Positions 39,173-48,928 of a stretch of 64,000 nt of DNA are shown here, piece by piece (positions within the stretch are counted from its first letter, which is position 1; every line of letters begins with the position of its first letter). The notes beneath the pieces are model-generated. The model searched no databases. It was not told the origin of the DNA and worked only from the letters and a program-made list of their open reading frames with translations. The stretch is taken from the NCBI GenBank assembly GCA_902616145.1, contig CACMRM010000002.1:124001-188000 (forward strand). The letters are read 5' to 3'. The translations under genes and the position numbers were made by a program. The stretch comes from an uncultured Pelagibacteraceae bacterium. GTDB taxonomy: Bacteria > Pseudomonadota > Alphaproteobacteria > Pelagibacterales > Pelagibacteraceae.

Positions 39173-39822
39173 TTTCAAATAATTTAAAACTTAGATTAAT
39201 AACTTCATTTTTTTTAATTACTCTAATTATTTTATTATTTAAATATAAATTTATATTAATTTATAGTTTAATTGTGTTTGGTGTAATTTCCTTCTTAGAA
39301 TTTTCCAATTTAATAAATAAAGTAAAACTAAGCACAGTTAACCGCTTAATTTCTAATACTTTATTTCTATTTTATGTATTTTTGTTTTGTTTTTTATTTT
39401 TTTTATTTTGCTCTTTTATTCAATTAAAATTTTTACTTTTTACAATTTTATTAGGTTGCGTTGCTTCTGATATTGGAGGTTTCGTTTTTGGTAAAATTTT
39501 AAATGGTCCTAAACTGACAAAAATAAGTCCTAAAAAAACCTACGCCGGTTCTTTAGGATCAATAATTTTGACTTGTTTAACATTATCTTTTCTTTTTTAT
39601 TTTATATCCGACACATTTAGTTTTAAAATTCTATTAATATCAATTTTAACCTCTATTGCATGTCAGTTAGGTGATTTATTTTTTTCATTTATTAAAAGAA
39701 AAGCTAAAATAAAAGACACAGGTAATTTACTTCCTGGACATGGTGGTCTACTCGATCGCCTAGATGGAATATTTTTTGGTATGCCGGTTGGATTCTTATC
39801 ACTTATTATATTTTACTCATGA
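39169..39822 (+). CDS. cdsA: Phosphatidate cytidylyltransferase
   Basis: A 217-residue multi-helix membrane enzyme forming CDP-diacylglycerol for phospholipid synthesis. The family signature appears in full near the C-terminus: SFIKRKAKIKDTGNLLPGHGGLLDRLDG. An upstream SDIGGFVFGK...KISPKKTYAG block is also conserved. It is shorter than the E. coli enzyme (about 285 residues) because the N-terminal helices are reduced. Overlaps of 4 bases join it to uppS and dxr. Confidence 0.92.
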   Translation: MISNNLKLRLITSFFLITLIILLFKYKFILIYSLIVFGVISFLEFSNLINKVKLSTVNRLISNTLFLFYVFLFCFLFFLFCSFIQLKFLLFTILLGCVASDIGGFVFGKILNGPKLTKISPKKTYAGSLGSIILTCLTLSFLFYFISDTFSFKILLISILTSIACQLGDLFFSFIKRKAKIKDTGNLLPGHGGLLDRLDGIFFGMPVGFLSLIIFYS

Positions 39823-40982
39823 AAAAATCTTTTTCTATCATTGGTTCAACGGGGTCTATAGGCCTGACAACTTTAAAAGTAATAAATAGAAAGCGAAAAG
39901 ATTTTTATATAAATATTTTAGTTGCTGATAAAAATTTCAATTTAATATGTAGTCAAATCAAAAAATATAAACCTAATATTTTTTTCATAAATAATTTTAA
40001 AGTTTTTGAAAGGGTTAAAAAGAAATTTAAATCCTCAAAAACAAAAATTTTACATACAAGTGATTTAAAATTTAAATCCATTAAATCATCGGAATATACA
40101 CTCACAGCAATACCAGGAATTATTGGATTAGTTTCAACTTTAGAAATGATTAAAAAAACAAAAAAAATTCTTATTGCTAATAAAGAGTCAATTATTTGTG
40201 GATGGAAACTTTTACACAAAACTGCAAGAAAATATAAAACAGAAATTATACCAATTGACTCAGAACATTTTGCTATAATGAAACTTTTGGAAAAGAATAA
40301 TATTACTGATATTAAAAAAATTTATTTGACAGCATCTGGTGGACCCTTTCTCAATCACAAGTTATCTGCTATTAAAAATGCTGGTCCCAAAGAAGCTTTA
40401 AAACACCCTAAGTGGAAAATGGGAAAAAAAATATCGATAGACTCAGCAACATTGATGAATAAAATTCTTGAACTTATCGAAGCTCAAAAACTTTTCAATA
40501 TTCCTCAAAAAAAACTTGAAATTGTTATTCATCCTCAATCGCTGGTACATGCAATTATTGAATTAAAGAATGGTCTGTACAAGTTTATTTATCACCACAA
40601 TTCTATGATTATACCTATAGCAAATGCTATATTTGGAGATAAATTGTTAATAGATGAAATATATCCCGAACATTATAAAAAAAATGTTTTTTTAAATAAT
40701 TTCAGTTTTCAAAAAGTCGATAAGAAAAAGTTCCCAATCATAAAAATCAAAAATAGACTGAATGAGCATAAATCTACCGCAATTATAATTAATGCTGTCA
40801 ATGAAACACTAGTTGATCTATTTCTACAAAAAAAAGTAGCTTTTTTTGACATTTTTAGAACTATTTTGAGAGTACTGAACGATAGAAATTATAAAAAATA
40901 TGCTGTAAAAGATCCAAAAAGTATAAACGAGATATTTTTAATCGACAAATGGGCTCGCGATATAAGCATTAAAAAAATATGA
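39819..40982 (+). CDS. dxr: 1-deoxy-D-xylulose 5-phosphate reductoisomerase
   Basis: A 387-residue enzyme making 2-C-methylerythritol 4-phosphate in the non-mevalonate isoprenoid pathway, which supplies the substrate chain for UppS next door. The NADPH motif GSTGSIG is near residue 9-15, ANKESIICGWKLL near 125, the metal/substrate region IPIDSEHFAIMKLL near 145 and TASGGPF near 170. bamA starts within its last codons, so the usual rseP gene is absent from this spot. Confidence 0.95.
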   Translation: MKKSFSIIGSTGSIGLTTLKVINRKRKDFYINILVADKNFNLICSQIKKYKPNIFFINNFKVFERVKKKFKSSKTKILHTSDLKFKSIKSSEYTLTAIPGIIGLVSTLEMIKKTKKILIANKESIICGWKLLHKTARKYKTEIIPIDSEHFAIMKLLEKNNITDIKKIYLTASGGPFLNHKLSAIKNAGPKEALKHPKWKMGKKISIDSATLMNKILELIEAQKLFNIPQKKLEIVIHPQSLVHAIIELKNGLYKFIYHHNSMIIPIANAIFGDKLLIDEIYPEHYKKNVFLNNFSFQKVDKKKFPIIKIKNRLNEHKSTAIIINAVNETLVDLFLQKKVAFFDIFRTILRVLNDRNYKKYAVKDPKSINEIFLIDKWARDISIKKI

Positions 40983-43213
40983 ATTATTTTGTAAAAATTT
41001 TTACCACACTTCTTTTTGTATTAATGTTAACGCCTTTAAGCGCTGAAACAGTTAATAAAATTATTATTAATGGTAATAAGAGAATAAGTGAAGAAACAAT
41101 CAAGGTATATGGTGAAATCAACCTAAATGAAAAAATAGATGAAATAAAAATCAACAAAATTTTAAATAATTTATATTCGACAAATTTTTTCGAGGATGTA
41201 AAAATCAAAGTTTCAAACAATATTCTTGAAATTGATTTAAAAGAGTATCCAATTATAAATCAATTAATTATTATCGGGGAAAAAACCAATAAAATTAAAG
41301 ACCAAATTAGAAAAGCAATTAAATTGAAAGAGAAAAATTCATTTATCAGATCGGACCTTGCAAGCGATATTGAAAAAATAAAGAAACTTTACTCTTCAGC
41401 AGGATATAATTTTTCAAAAATAGATGCAAAACTAAAAAAAATTGATGAAAGTAATTTGGATTTAATTTTAGTGATCGATCGAGGTGAGATTACAAGGATA
41501 TCCACTATATCATTTACTGGAGATAAAAAAATTAGAGACAAAAGATTAAGAAGTGTAATCGCAAGTGAGGAGGATAAATTTTGGAAAATAATTTCAAGGA
41601 ATACAAAGTTTAGTGAAAGTTTAATAAATTTAGATCTAAGACTTTTAAGAAATTATTATAAATCACTAGGATATTATGATGTAAAAATTAATTCAAAAAC
41701 AGCAGAAATTAACACAGAGGGAAATATTGATCTTGTATATTCAATTGATGCGGGACAGAGATACTCAATCAATAAAATAACAACCAATGTTGATCCAGTT
41801 TTTGATAAAAAGATATTTTTTGAATTAAACGAAATTTATAAAGAATATATTGGTGAATATTATTCGCCTTTTAAGATTAAGGATCTTTTAGAAGAAATTG
41901 ACTCTATTATAGAAAAAAATAATCTACAATTTGTCGAACACAATGTGGAGGAAATATTGAACAAAAATAATATTGAAATAAAATTCAATATTTTTGAAGG
42001 AGAAAGAACACTAGTAGAAAGAATAAATATTTTTGGGAACACAATTACTAATGAAAGCGTAATTAGAGGAGAACTTTTAATAGATGAGGGAGACCCTTTT
42101 ACAAAATTAGGACTAGAAAAATCAATTTCAAATTTAAAATCAAGAAAATTATTTGGTAAAGTGAATTCAGAAGTTGTAGATGGAACCAAAAAAAATTTGA
42201 AAAGTATTAATATTAATGTGGAAGAAATGGCGACTGGTGAGATAAGTGCAGGCGCAGGTATAGGTACAAATGGTGGAAGTTTTGCTTTCAATATTACTGA
42301 AAATAATTGGCTCGGTGAAGGAAAAAAAGTAAACTTTGAAGTAGAGGTAGACGAGGAGTCTTTAGCTGGAACCTTAAATTATTTAAATCCGAATTATGAT
42401 TTTTTGGGAAATTCATTAAATTATTCTATTAGCAGTGTGTCTAACGATAAACCTGATCAAGGATACGAAAATAGAATAATTTCAGCAGGTGTAGGTACCT
42501 CTTTTGAGCAATACAAAAACCTCTACGCGTCACTTGGATTAAACGCTTCTTACGATGATTTAACTACTAACTCATCTGCGTCGTCATCATTGAAAAAACA
42601 AGCAGGCGAGTTTAGTGAAATATCTGGTAATTACGGTTTTAGCCTTGATAACAGAGATAGAACTTTCATGCCAACTAGCGGTAACATAATAACTTTTAGA
42701 CAAACACTGCCGTTGTTTGCAGATAAAAAATTCATCGCAAACACTTTAAGTGCAAGTGCATATAAATCTATAACTGAAAATGTTATCGGTGCTTCGAAAT
42801 TTTATTTTTCTGCAATAAATGGAGTAGACGATAACGTTAGACTGAGCAAAAGAACAGGCTTAAGCTCAAAAAGATTGAGAGGATTTGAAAAAAATAAAAT
42901 TGGTCCAAGAGACGGCAAAGATCATGTTGGTGGAAATTATTCTGCTGCCTTGAATTTTGAGGCCAACTTGCCAAATCTTTTGCCAGACTCCACTAATATG
43001 GACGTAGGCTTATTTCTTGATTTTGGTAATGTATGGGGCGTTGATTATGATAGTTCTTTACCAAACAGTAATAAGGTGAGATCTTCAACAGGAGTAGCAG
43101 CCAGCTGGATCTCTCCTGTAGGACCTATGACGTTTATTTTATCAACAAATTTATCAAAAGCGCCAACAGACGAAACTGAAAGTTTTAATTTTAGTTTAGG
43201 AACAACTTTTTAG
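40979..43213 (+). CDS. bamA: Outer membrane protein assembly factor BamA
   Basis: A 744-residue Omp85 protein that inserts beta-barrel proteins into the outer membrane. A signal peptide (about residues 1-22, ending PLSAE) is followed by five POTRA-like repeats up to about residue 400 and a C-terminal 16-strand barrel. Barrel features include ISGNYGFSLDNRDRTFMPTSGN and the terminal aromatic residue. The loop motif corresponding to VRGF is seen as RLRGFEKNKIGPRD. It overlaps dxr by 4 bases. Confidence 0.96.
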   Translation: MNYFVKIFTTLLFVLMLTPLSAETVNKIIINGNKRISEETIKVYGEINLNEKIDEIKINKILNNLYSTNFFEDVKIKVSNNILEIDLKEYPIINQLIIIGEKTNKIKDQIRKAIKLKEKNSFIRSDLASDIEKIKKLYSSAGYNFSKIDAKLKKIDESNLDLILVIDRGEITRISTISFTGDKKIRDKRLRSVIASEEDKFWKIISRNTKFSESLINLDLRLLRNYYKSLGYYDVKINSKTAEINTEGNIDLVYSIDAGQRYSINKITTNVDPVFDKKIFFELNEIYKEYIGEYYSPFKIKDLLEEIDSIIEKNNLQFVEHNVEEILNKNNIEIKFNIFEGERTLVERINIFGNTITNESVIRGELLIDEGDPFTKLGLEKSISNLKSRKLFGKVNSEVVDGTKKNLKSININVEEMATGEISAGAGIGTNGGSFAFNITENNWLGEGKKVNFEVEVDEESLAGTLNYLNPNYDFLGNSLNYSISSVSNDKPDQGYENRIISAGVGTSFEQYKNLYASLGLNASYDDLTTNSSASSSLKKQAGEFSEISGNYGFSLDNRDRTFMPTSGNIITFRQTLPLFADKKFIANTLSASAYKSITENVIGASKFYFSAINGVDDNVRLSKRTGLSSKRLRGFEKNKIGPRDGKDHVGGNYSAALNFEANLPNLLPDSTNMDVGLFLDFGNVWGVDYDSSLPNSNKVRSSTGVAASWISPVGPMTFILSTNLSKAPTDETESFNFSLGTTF

Positions 43214-43216
43214 TTT

Positions 43217-43741
43217 ATGAAAAAGATTAAAATTATCTCAATATTGTTAAGTTTTTTAATCTTAACACCCAATAATCTTTTAGCTTCAACTACTTACTAT
43301 TTGGATTTTAAATATATTTTAAATGAGAGTGATGCCGGAAAAAAAGCTCAAAACGAATTAAAAAAAAAATTAAACGATGGAATTAAATCCTCTAAGAAAA
43401 AAGAAAAATCGCTGCAAGAGGAAGAAAAAAAAATAATCCAACAAAAAAAAATTATTTCTGCTGAAGAGTATAAAAAAAAACTTCAATCTCTCAGAACTAA
43501 AGTCTCTAGTTTGCAAAAGGAAAGAAATAGCTTGCTAGAGAATGTTGGGAGACAGAGAGCTAAAGCAAGAAATGAATTATTAAAAAATTTAAACCCAATA
43601 ATTAGAGAATATATGAAAACAAAAAATATTAAGATCGTGATGGACAAAAAAAGTTTGATACTTGCAGATGAGTCTTTAGATATTACCAAAGATATTATAA
43701 AGCTATTAAATGATAAAATTAAGTCAATAAAATTAAACTAA
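43217..43741 (+). CDS. OmpH/Skp-family periplasmic chaperone
   Basis: A 174-residue protein with a cleavable signal peptide (about 1-24, ending NNLLAS) and a lysine/glutamate-rich coiled coil spanning about residues 45-115. Location directly after bamA and before lpxD, and the Skp-like pattern of short strands flanking the coiled coil ([26 protein letters not shown] and the C-terminal [18 protein letters not shown]), identify it as a Skp/OmpH-family chaperone that holds unfolded outer-membrane proteins. Confidence 0.85.
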   Translation: MKKIKIISILLSFLILTPNNLLASTTYYLDFKYILNESDAGKKAQNELKKKLNDGIKSSKKKEKSLQEEEKKIIQQKKIISAEEYKKKLQSLRTKVSSLQKERNSLLENVGRQRAKARNELLKNLNPIIREYMKTKNIKIVMDKKSLILADESLDITKDIIKLLNDKIKSIKLN

Positions 43742-43749
43742 AAAGTTTA

Positions 43750-44721
43750 ATGGAAAACAAATCAATTATTTTTTTTGAAAATAAAAAATATTCTATTAAA
43801 AAACTATTTCCTAAAAATACTTTTAAAAAGAATTCTGTCATTAATTTCGTAAAATCTTTAAACAATGCAAAGCAAAATGATCTTACTTTTTATGACTCCA
43901 AAAATTATTTTAAATTAGCCAATTCAACCAAAGCCTCATATTGTATAACTACTAAAAAGTTAGCAGACGACTTACCCCAAAATGTTGAAAAAATAATAGT
44001 AAAAAACGTTTTATTTGAATTAGCGAAAATACTTAAGAAAATTTTTCCTACCGCAGATATCGATTATCCTGATCTAACAGTAAAAAAACCTTTATCTAAA
44101 AATTTCAAGTTTGTTAAATTTGGTAATAATGTTTTAATTGGTAATAAAGTAAAAATTGGTAAAAATTCGATTATTGGATCAAATACTATAATTGAAAATA
44201 AAGTTATGATAGGAAATAATTGTATTATTGGCTCGGGGGTTGTTATTAAAAACTCAATTATTGGAAACAATGTTATTATTCAAGATGGATGCAAAATTGG
44301 TCAAAAAGGATTTGGTTTTATACCTGTACCAGGAGAAAATATAAAATTTCCTCACATAGGAAGAGTGGTAATAGAAGATAAAGTTGAGATAGGATCTAAT
44401 TGTACTATTGATCGTGGATCTGTAGATGATACTAAAATTGGATCAAACTCGTACTTGGACAATCAAGTGCATATTGCTCATAATGTTAAAATTGGATCTG
44501 ATTGCATGATTGCAGGTCAAGTAGGATTTGCCGGGAGCTCAATCATTGGTAATAAAGTTTCTATTGGTGGTCAAGCCGGTATATCAGGACATTTAAAGAT
44601 TGGAAATAATGTTAAGATTGGCGGTGGTAGTGGAGTGGTAAAAGATATCGAGGATAACCAAATAGTAATGGGATATCCTGCTGTTCCTTTTCGCCAATTT
44701 TTAAAAGATAAAAAAAAATGA
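43750..44721 (+). CDS. lpxD: UDP-3-O-acylglucosamine N-acyltransferase
   Basis: A 323-residue left-handed beta-helix acyltransferase adding the amide-linked acyl chain in lipid A synthesis. An N-terminal uridine-binding domain (to about residue 105) is followed by hexapeptide repeats ([22 protein letters not shown] and onwards). The catalytic His is in [15 protein letters not shown] and the C-terminal motif [15 protein letters not shown] is typical. It overlaps fabZ by 4 bases. Confidence 0.95.
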   Translation: MENKSIIFFENKKYSIKKLFPKNTFKKNSVINFVKSLNNAKQNDLTFYDSKNYFKLANSTKASYCITTKKLADDLPQNVEKIIVKNVLFELAKILKKIFPTADIDYPDLTVKKPLSKNFKFVKFGNNVLIGNKVKIGKNSIIGSNTIIENKVMIGNNCIIGSGVVIKNSIIGNNVIIQDGCKIGQKGFGFIPVPGENIKFPHIGRVVIEDKVEIGSNCTIDRGSVDDTKIGSNSYLDNQVHIAHNVKIGSDCMIAGQVGFAGSSIIGNKVSIGGQAGISGHLKIGNNVKIGGGSGVVKDIEDNQIVMGYPAVPFRQFLKDKKK

Positions 44722-45173
44722 GTGAAAGCGAAATAGATAAAAAAAAAATTGAGAGTTTGTTACCTCATCGGGAACCTATGTTGCTTATAGACAAGCTTAC
44801 TAAAATTGTTCCTTTAAAATCAGCTACTGCAATAATGAATGTTAAGAAGAATGGTTTTTATGTACAAGGTCACTTTCCTGGCCAGCCAGTTATGCCAGGA
44901 GTTTTAATCGTCGAAGCATTTGGCCAAGCAGCTGCTGCATTGACCGCCCACGGTATAGATCCTAAAGAATACGAGAATAAATTAGTTTTTTTAATGAGTG
45001 TTGAAAAAGCAAGATTTAGAAATCCTGTTATACCTGACTGTGAATTACATTTAGAAATAGAAGCTATCAGATCTCATGGAAGAGTATGGAAATATAAAGG
45101 TATAGCTAAGGTTAATGGAAAGAAAATGGCAGATGCAGAGTGGTCAGCAACTATAGTGGAAAAAAAACAATGA
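44718..45173 (+). CDS. fabZ: 3-hydroxyacyl-ACP dehydratase FabZ
   Basis: A 151-residue hot-dog-fold dehydratase of fatty acid elongation. The active-site His52 and Glu66 lie in [21 protein letters not shown], and the N-terminal [15 protein letters not shown] is typical. Its position between lpxD and lpxA links 3-hydroxyacyl-ACP use in lipid A and fatty acid synthesis. It overlaps lpxA by 4 bases. Confidence 0.96.
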   Translation: MSESEIDKKKIESLLPHREPMLLIDKLTKIVPLKSATAIMNVKKNGFYVQGHFPGQPVMPGVLIVEAFGQAAAALTAHGIDPKEYENKLVFLMSVEKARFRNPVIPDCELHLEIEAIRSHGRVWKYKGIAKVNGKKMADAEWSATIVEKKQ

Positions 45174-45949
45174 TTCACAACTCTAGCGAAATTAATAAAA
45201 AAGCAAAAATAGGTAAAAATGTTAAAATTGGCCCTTTTTGTTATGTAGGACCCGATGTGATTTTATCTGATGATGTTGAATTAGTCTCAAATGTTCATAT
45301 AGAAGGCAACACATTTATAGGAGCAGGAACAAAAATTTTTCCTTTTGCTAGCATAGGTACTCAACCACAAGACTTAAAATATAAAAATGAAAAAAATAGT
45401 TTGTCTATAGGTCAAAACAATATAATAAGAGAATATGTTACTATTAACCCCGGTACTCAAGGCGGTGGTTCTAAAACAGTAGTTGGCAATGATTGTCTTT
45501 TCATGATTTCATCTCACGTAGCTCATGATTGTAATATTGGAAATAATGTAATTGTTGCAAACAATGTTCCATTAGGTGGGCACGTGACCATAGAAGATTC
45601 AGTTGTCATAGGTGGTAACTCTGCAGTTCAACAATTCACTCGAATAGGTAGATTAGCTATGATTGGCGGAATGACAGGAGTATTAAAAGATGTAATTCCA
45701 TTCGGATTATCTGTTGGTAATAGAAATTATTTACAGGGCCTTAATTTAATAGGATTAAGAAGAAAAAAATACGACAATAAAAAAATTATAGGACTTGATA
45801 AAGCGTATAAAGAAATTTTTTCTTCAAAAAACTTATATCAAAACCTTACTAAGATTAATGGCGCTTATAGAGACAATGAATTAGTGAATGAGGTGGTTAA
45901 ATTTATTGAGAAAGATAAAAAACGACCAATTTGCTCACCACAAAGTTAA
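45170..45949 (+). CDS. lpxA: UDP-N-acetylglucosamine acyltransferase
   Basis: A 260-residue left-handed beta-helix enzyme catalysing the first step of lipid A synthesis. The hexapeptide repeats run from about residue 8 to 185. The catalytic His119 lies in SSHVAHDCNIG. The frame is open to 45140, but the ATG at 45170 gives [15 protein letters not shown], the family start, and a tidy ATGA overlap with fabZ. Confidence 0.96.
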   Translation: MIHNSSEINKKAKIGKNVKIGPFCYVGPDVILSDDVELVSNVHIEGNTFIGAGTKIFPFASIGTQPQDLKYKNEKNSLSIGQNNIIREYVTINPGTQGGGSKTVVGNDCLFMISSHVAHDCNIGNNVIVANNVPLGGHVTIEDSVVIGGNSAVQQFTRIGRLAMIGGMTGVLKDVIPFGLSVGNRNYLQGLNLIGLRRKKYDNKKIIGLDKAYKEIFSSKNLYQNLTKINGAYRDNELVNEVVKFIEKDKKRPICSPQS

Positions 45950-45956
45950 ATAATTT

Positions 45957-46748
45957 ATGATTGGGCTCATTTTTGGAGAGACAGAATTTCCAAAATATAT
46001 TTTAAAAAAGATCAAAAAAAAATATAAATATATTATTATCGATTTAACAAAAAAAAAAATATTTAAGAAAGATAAAAATTCTTATTCCGTATCTATTGGA
46101 CAATTTGGAAAGATTTTATCTATTTTAAAATCAAATAGATGCAAAAAAGTTTTGTTCGCAGGAAAAGTTTCGAAACCAAATTTAAAGTCAATAAAACTTG
46201 ACTTAAAAGGAATTTTTTATATGCCTAAAATATTAAAAAGTTCAAAATTGGGAGACGCAGCAATACTAAAACAAATTATTAAAATATTTAAGACTGAGAA
46301 AATTCAAACTTTAAGCTCTAATAAATTTACTCCCGAGATCAGTTTATCAAAAGGTAATTACACGATTTCTAAACCAAATATTTCTGATAAAAAAGATATT
46401 TATTGTGGAGAAAAAGCTTTGAAAAAATCTGGGAATTATAATTATACTCAAGGTGTAGTTTGTAGAAATAATAAAGTAGTGAGTTTGGAAGGTAGAGGGG
46501 GGACAAAAAAAATGATAAAAAAAGTCAAAAAAATTAACAAATCTCTAAATGGTGTATTAATTAAGTTTCCCAAAAAAAAACAGGATTTAAGAGTAGATCT
46601 CCCAACTGTAGGATTGCAAACTCTAAAACAATGTAAATCAGCAGGTTTAAAAGGAATAGTTTTAAAACATAGGTTAAATATTTTTTTAGACAAGAGACAA
46701 AGTATTCAATTCGCAAATAAAAACAAAATGTTTATCCTTATTAAATGA
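45957..46748 (+). CDS. lpxI: UDP-2,3-diacylglucosamine diphosphatase LpxI
   Basis: A 263-residue LpxI (formerly DUF1009) that hydrolyses UDP-2,3-diacylglucosamine to lipid X, replacing LpxH in Alphaproteobacteria. Visible family features are GLIFGETEFP at the N-terminus, LFAGKVSKP near 63-71, KLGDAAILKQI near 97, QGVVCRNNKVVSLEGRGGT near 166 and DLPTVGLQTLKQCKSAGLKGIVL. Its place after lpxA fits. The next gene starts within its stop. Confidence 0.9.
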   Translation: MIGLIFGETEFPKYILKKIKKKYKYIIIDLTKKKIFKKDKNSYSVSIGQFGKILSILKSNRCKKVLFAGKVSKPNLKSIKLDLKGIFYMPKILKSSKLGDAAILKQIIKIFKTEKIQTLSSNKFTPEISLSKGNYTISKPNISDKKDIYCGEKALKKSGNYNYTQGVVCRNNKVVSLEGRGGTKKMIKKVKKINKSLNGVLIKFPKKKQDLRVDLPTVGLQTLKQCKSAGLKGIVLKHRLNIFLDKRQSIQFANKNKMFILIK

Positions 46749-47800
46749 AAAAAATTATAATTATTTGTATAATCTCTTTTACAAATCTCTATGCTGATGA
46801 TTTTAAATTAGAAAAAGTTATTAAAGGATTCGAAAGACCTTGGAGCTTAGCTTTTATCGATGAGGAAAATTTAATTATTACCGAAAAGTCCGGATATATT
46901 AAATTAGTCGACATAGATAAAAATAAGATTCATAATATACAACATAATTTAAATGTTTTAGAGGACGGTCAAGGCGGTTTGCTTGATGTACTTTACCAAA
47001 ATGGTGTCGTTTTTGTTTCTTACTCAGAAAATAGACTTAGCGGAATGTCAAGTACTTCAGTGGCAAAAGCAAACTTTAATAAAAAAAAACTCTATTTTAA
47101 AAATATTTTTCGTGCTGAACCACCAATAAATTCTGGTTATCATTTTGGTTCTAGATTAGCGATTAAAGATAATCACTTATATGTAACTGCTGGTGAAAGA
47201 GGTCAAGGCATGATTGCACAAGATTTTACAAAACATCCTGGGAGTATAATTAGAATAAAATTAGATGGTTCTATACCTAAGGATAACCCAAAATTCATAA
47301 ACAGACAGGATTGGCTTCCAGAAATTTATCAAATCGGAGTAAGAAACCCTCAAGGAATGTCTCTCTCACCATATGATAATAAAATTTATTTGACGAATCA
47401 TGGAGCTAGGGGCGGGGATTGGTTTGGCACAGCAAATTTTGGGGAAAATTATGGATGGAAAATTTTAGGATGGGGAGGAATTAATTATTCAGGGACTAAA
47501 ATTGGACCTAAATGGAAACCGGGATTTACAAAAGCAATAAAATATTGGGTACCCTCTATAGCTGTTAGTGCAATGTTAATTTACGAAGGTGAAACTTTTA
47601 AAGAATGGAATGGTGATGCTCTGATTGCATCACTAAAAGACCAATCATTGAGAAAAATAAAATTTAATAAAAAAAAATTTGTTAATGAAAAAATTATTTT
47701 TCAAGGAAATATTGGCAGGATTAGGGATATAAAAAAAAATAAAATAGGTGATCTTTACTTGTTATCAGATAAAGGTGAACTTTGGAGAATGTATAAGTGA
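46745..47800 (+). CDS. PQQ-dependent sugar dehydrogenase-like exported protein
   Basis: A 351-residue protein with a signal peptide (about 1-18) and a six-bladed propeller of the glucose/sorbosone dehydrogenase family (YliI/Asd-like). GFERPWSLAFIDEENLIITEKSG, GGLLDV, YHFGSRLAI (the family's active-site His), and QIGVRNPQGMSL with an Arg corresponding to the PQQ-binding Arg, are seen. It is probably periplasmic and oxidises aldose sugars if PQQ is available; no PQQ synthesis genes are in the window. It lies between lpxI and lpxB with 4-base overlaps on both sides, an unusual place. Confidence 0.82.
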   Translation: MKKIIIICIISFTNLYADDFKLEKVIKGFERPWSLAFIDEENLIITEKSGYIKLVDIDKNKIHNIQHNLNVLEDGQGGLLDVLYQNGVVFVSYSENRLSGMSSTSVAKANFNKKKLYFKNIFRAEPPINSGYHFGSRLAIKDNHLYVTAGERGQGMIAQDFTKHPGSIIRIKLDGSIPKDNPKFINRQDWLPEIYQIGVRNPQGMSLSPYDNKIYLTNHGARGGDWFGTANFGENYGWKILGWGGINYSGTKIGPKWKPGFTKAIKYWVPSIAVSAMLIYEGETFKEWNGDALIASLKDQSLRKIKFNKKKFVNEKIIFQGNIGRIRDIKKNKIGDLYLLSDKGELWRMYK

Positions 47801-48927
47801 AAAAAATATTTATTCTTACAGGTGAACCCTCTGGAGATAAATTAGCATCAAAAGTAATTCAAGAATTAAAAAAAAATAATTCGCAAATTGAATATTTAAG
47901 TGTGGGAGGTGAAAATTTAAAAGCATTAGGAATAAAATCAATTTATGATTTAAATGACATAACCTATATAGGATTTACAAATGTGATTAAAAATATATTC
48001 AAAATTAATAGAAAAATTAATGAAACTGTAAAAGCTATAAAAGATTTTGATCCTAATATTTTATTTACAGTTGATAGCCCTGATTTTACTTTAAGAGTTG
48101 CTGAACGTGTAAAAAAACTAAATCCTAATATAAAAACAATCCATTATGTTGCGCCACAAGTATGGGTTTGGAGAGAGGGAAGGGTCAAAAAAATTAAAAA
48201 GTTTATTGACCACATATTATTATTATTTAATTTTGAAAAATCGTATTTTGATAAAGAGAATATGAGCAATGAGTTTGTGGGACACCCTTTGTTAGATGAA
48301 ACTTTAGAAAGTAAAATTGATATCAATCAACTATTTGAAAAAAATAAAGCATTAATATCAGTTTTTCCAGGAAGTAGAGTATCTGAAATTGATGTCTTAA
48401 TGCCTGTCCTTTTAGATTTTGTAAAATTAATGAATAATAATTACCAAGATTTTATTTATATATTTCATTCAACAAAACAACATTATGATTTAATACAATC
48501 GCACATAAAATCTCAAAATATAAGTAATTGTGAAATTATTAGTGATGAAAAAATAAAGTCTCACACTTTAAAGAAATCTGTATTTGCAGTTGCTAAATCT
48601 GGCACAATTTCACTTGAAATTTGTAAATCTAAAGTTCCATCTATCATTCTCTATAAAATGAATTTTTTTAATTATTTAATCGTAAGGTCTTTGGTGAAGG
48701 TAAAATTTGCAAATATTATTAATATTGCAGCAGGAAAAGAAGTAATACCTGAATTACTCCAAACAAAATGTAATCCAAAAGATTTATTCAAAGCTGTAAG
48801 TTCTTTTATTGATAATCCAAGTAAAATTAAGGAGCAGGTTGAAAAAACTCAATCGATATTAAATACATTTAAAACTGATATCTCCTCATCAAAACTTGCA
48901 AGTAAAGCTTTGAGTAAATATCTATAA
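47797..48927 (+). CDS. lpxB: Lipid-A-disaccharide synthase
   Basis: A 376-residue GT19 glycosyltransferase joining lipid X and UDP-diacylglucosamine. The N-terminal GEPSGDKLASKVI, YVAPQVWVWREGRVKKI near 110-124, FVGHPLLDE near 165, and PGSRVSEI near 195 are diagnostic. The start is a GTG at 47797, overlapping the previous stop. Its 3' end converges on the oxidoreductase cluster with a 1-base gap and no terminator visible. Confidence 0.95.
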   Translation: MKKIFILTGEPSGDKLASKVIQELKKNNSQIEYLSVGGENLKALGIKSIYDLNDITYIGFTNVIKNIFKINRKINETVKAIKDFDPNILFTVDSPDFTLRVAERVKKLNPNIKTIHYVAPQVWVWREGRVKKIKKFIDHILLLFNFEKSYFDKENMSNEFVGHPLLDETLESKIDINQLFEKNKALISVFPGSRVSEIDVLMPVLLDFVKLMNNNYQDFIYIFHSTKQHYDLIQSHIKSQNISNCEIISDEKIKSHTLKKSVFAVAKSGTISLEICKSKVPSIILYKMNFFNYLIVRSLVKVKFANIINIAAGKEVIPELLQTKCNPKDLFKAVSSFIDNPSKIKEQVEKTQSILNTFKTDISSSKLASKALSKYL

Positions 48928-48928
48928 A

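Noticed and set aside
41860-42291. Antisense open frame opposite bamA
   Set aside because: It mirrors bamA codons, shows no motif or ribosome-binding site, and bamA is intact.
43800-45700. Tandem-repeat-like sequence in lpxD and lpxA
   Set aside because: These are the normal hexapeptide repeats of left-handed beta-helix acyltransferases, not DNA repeats.
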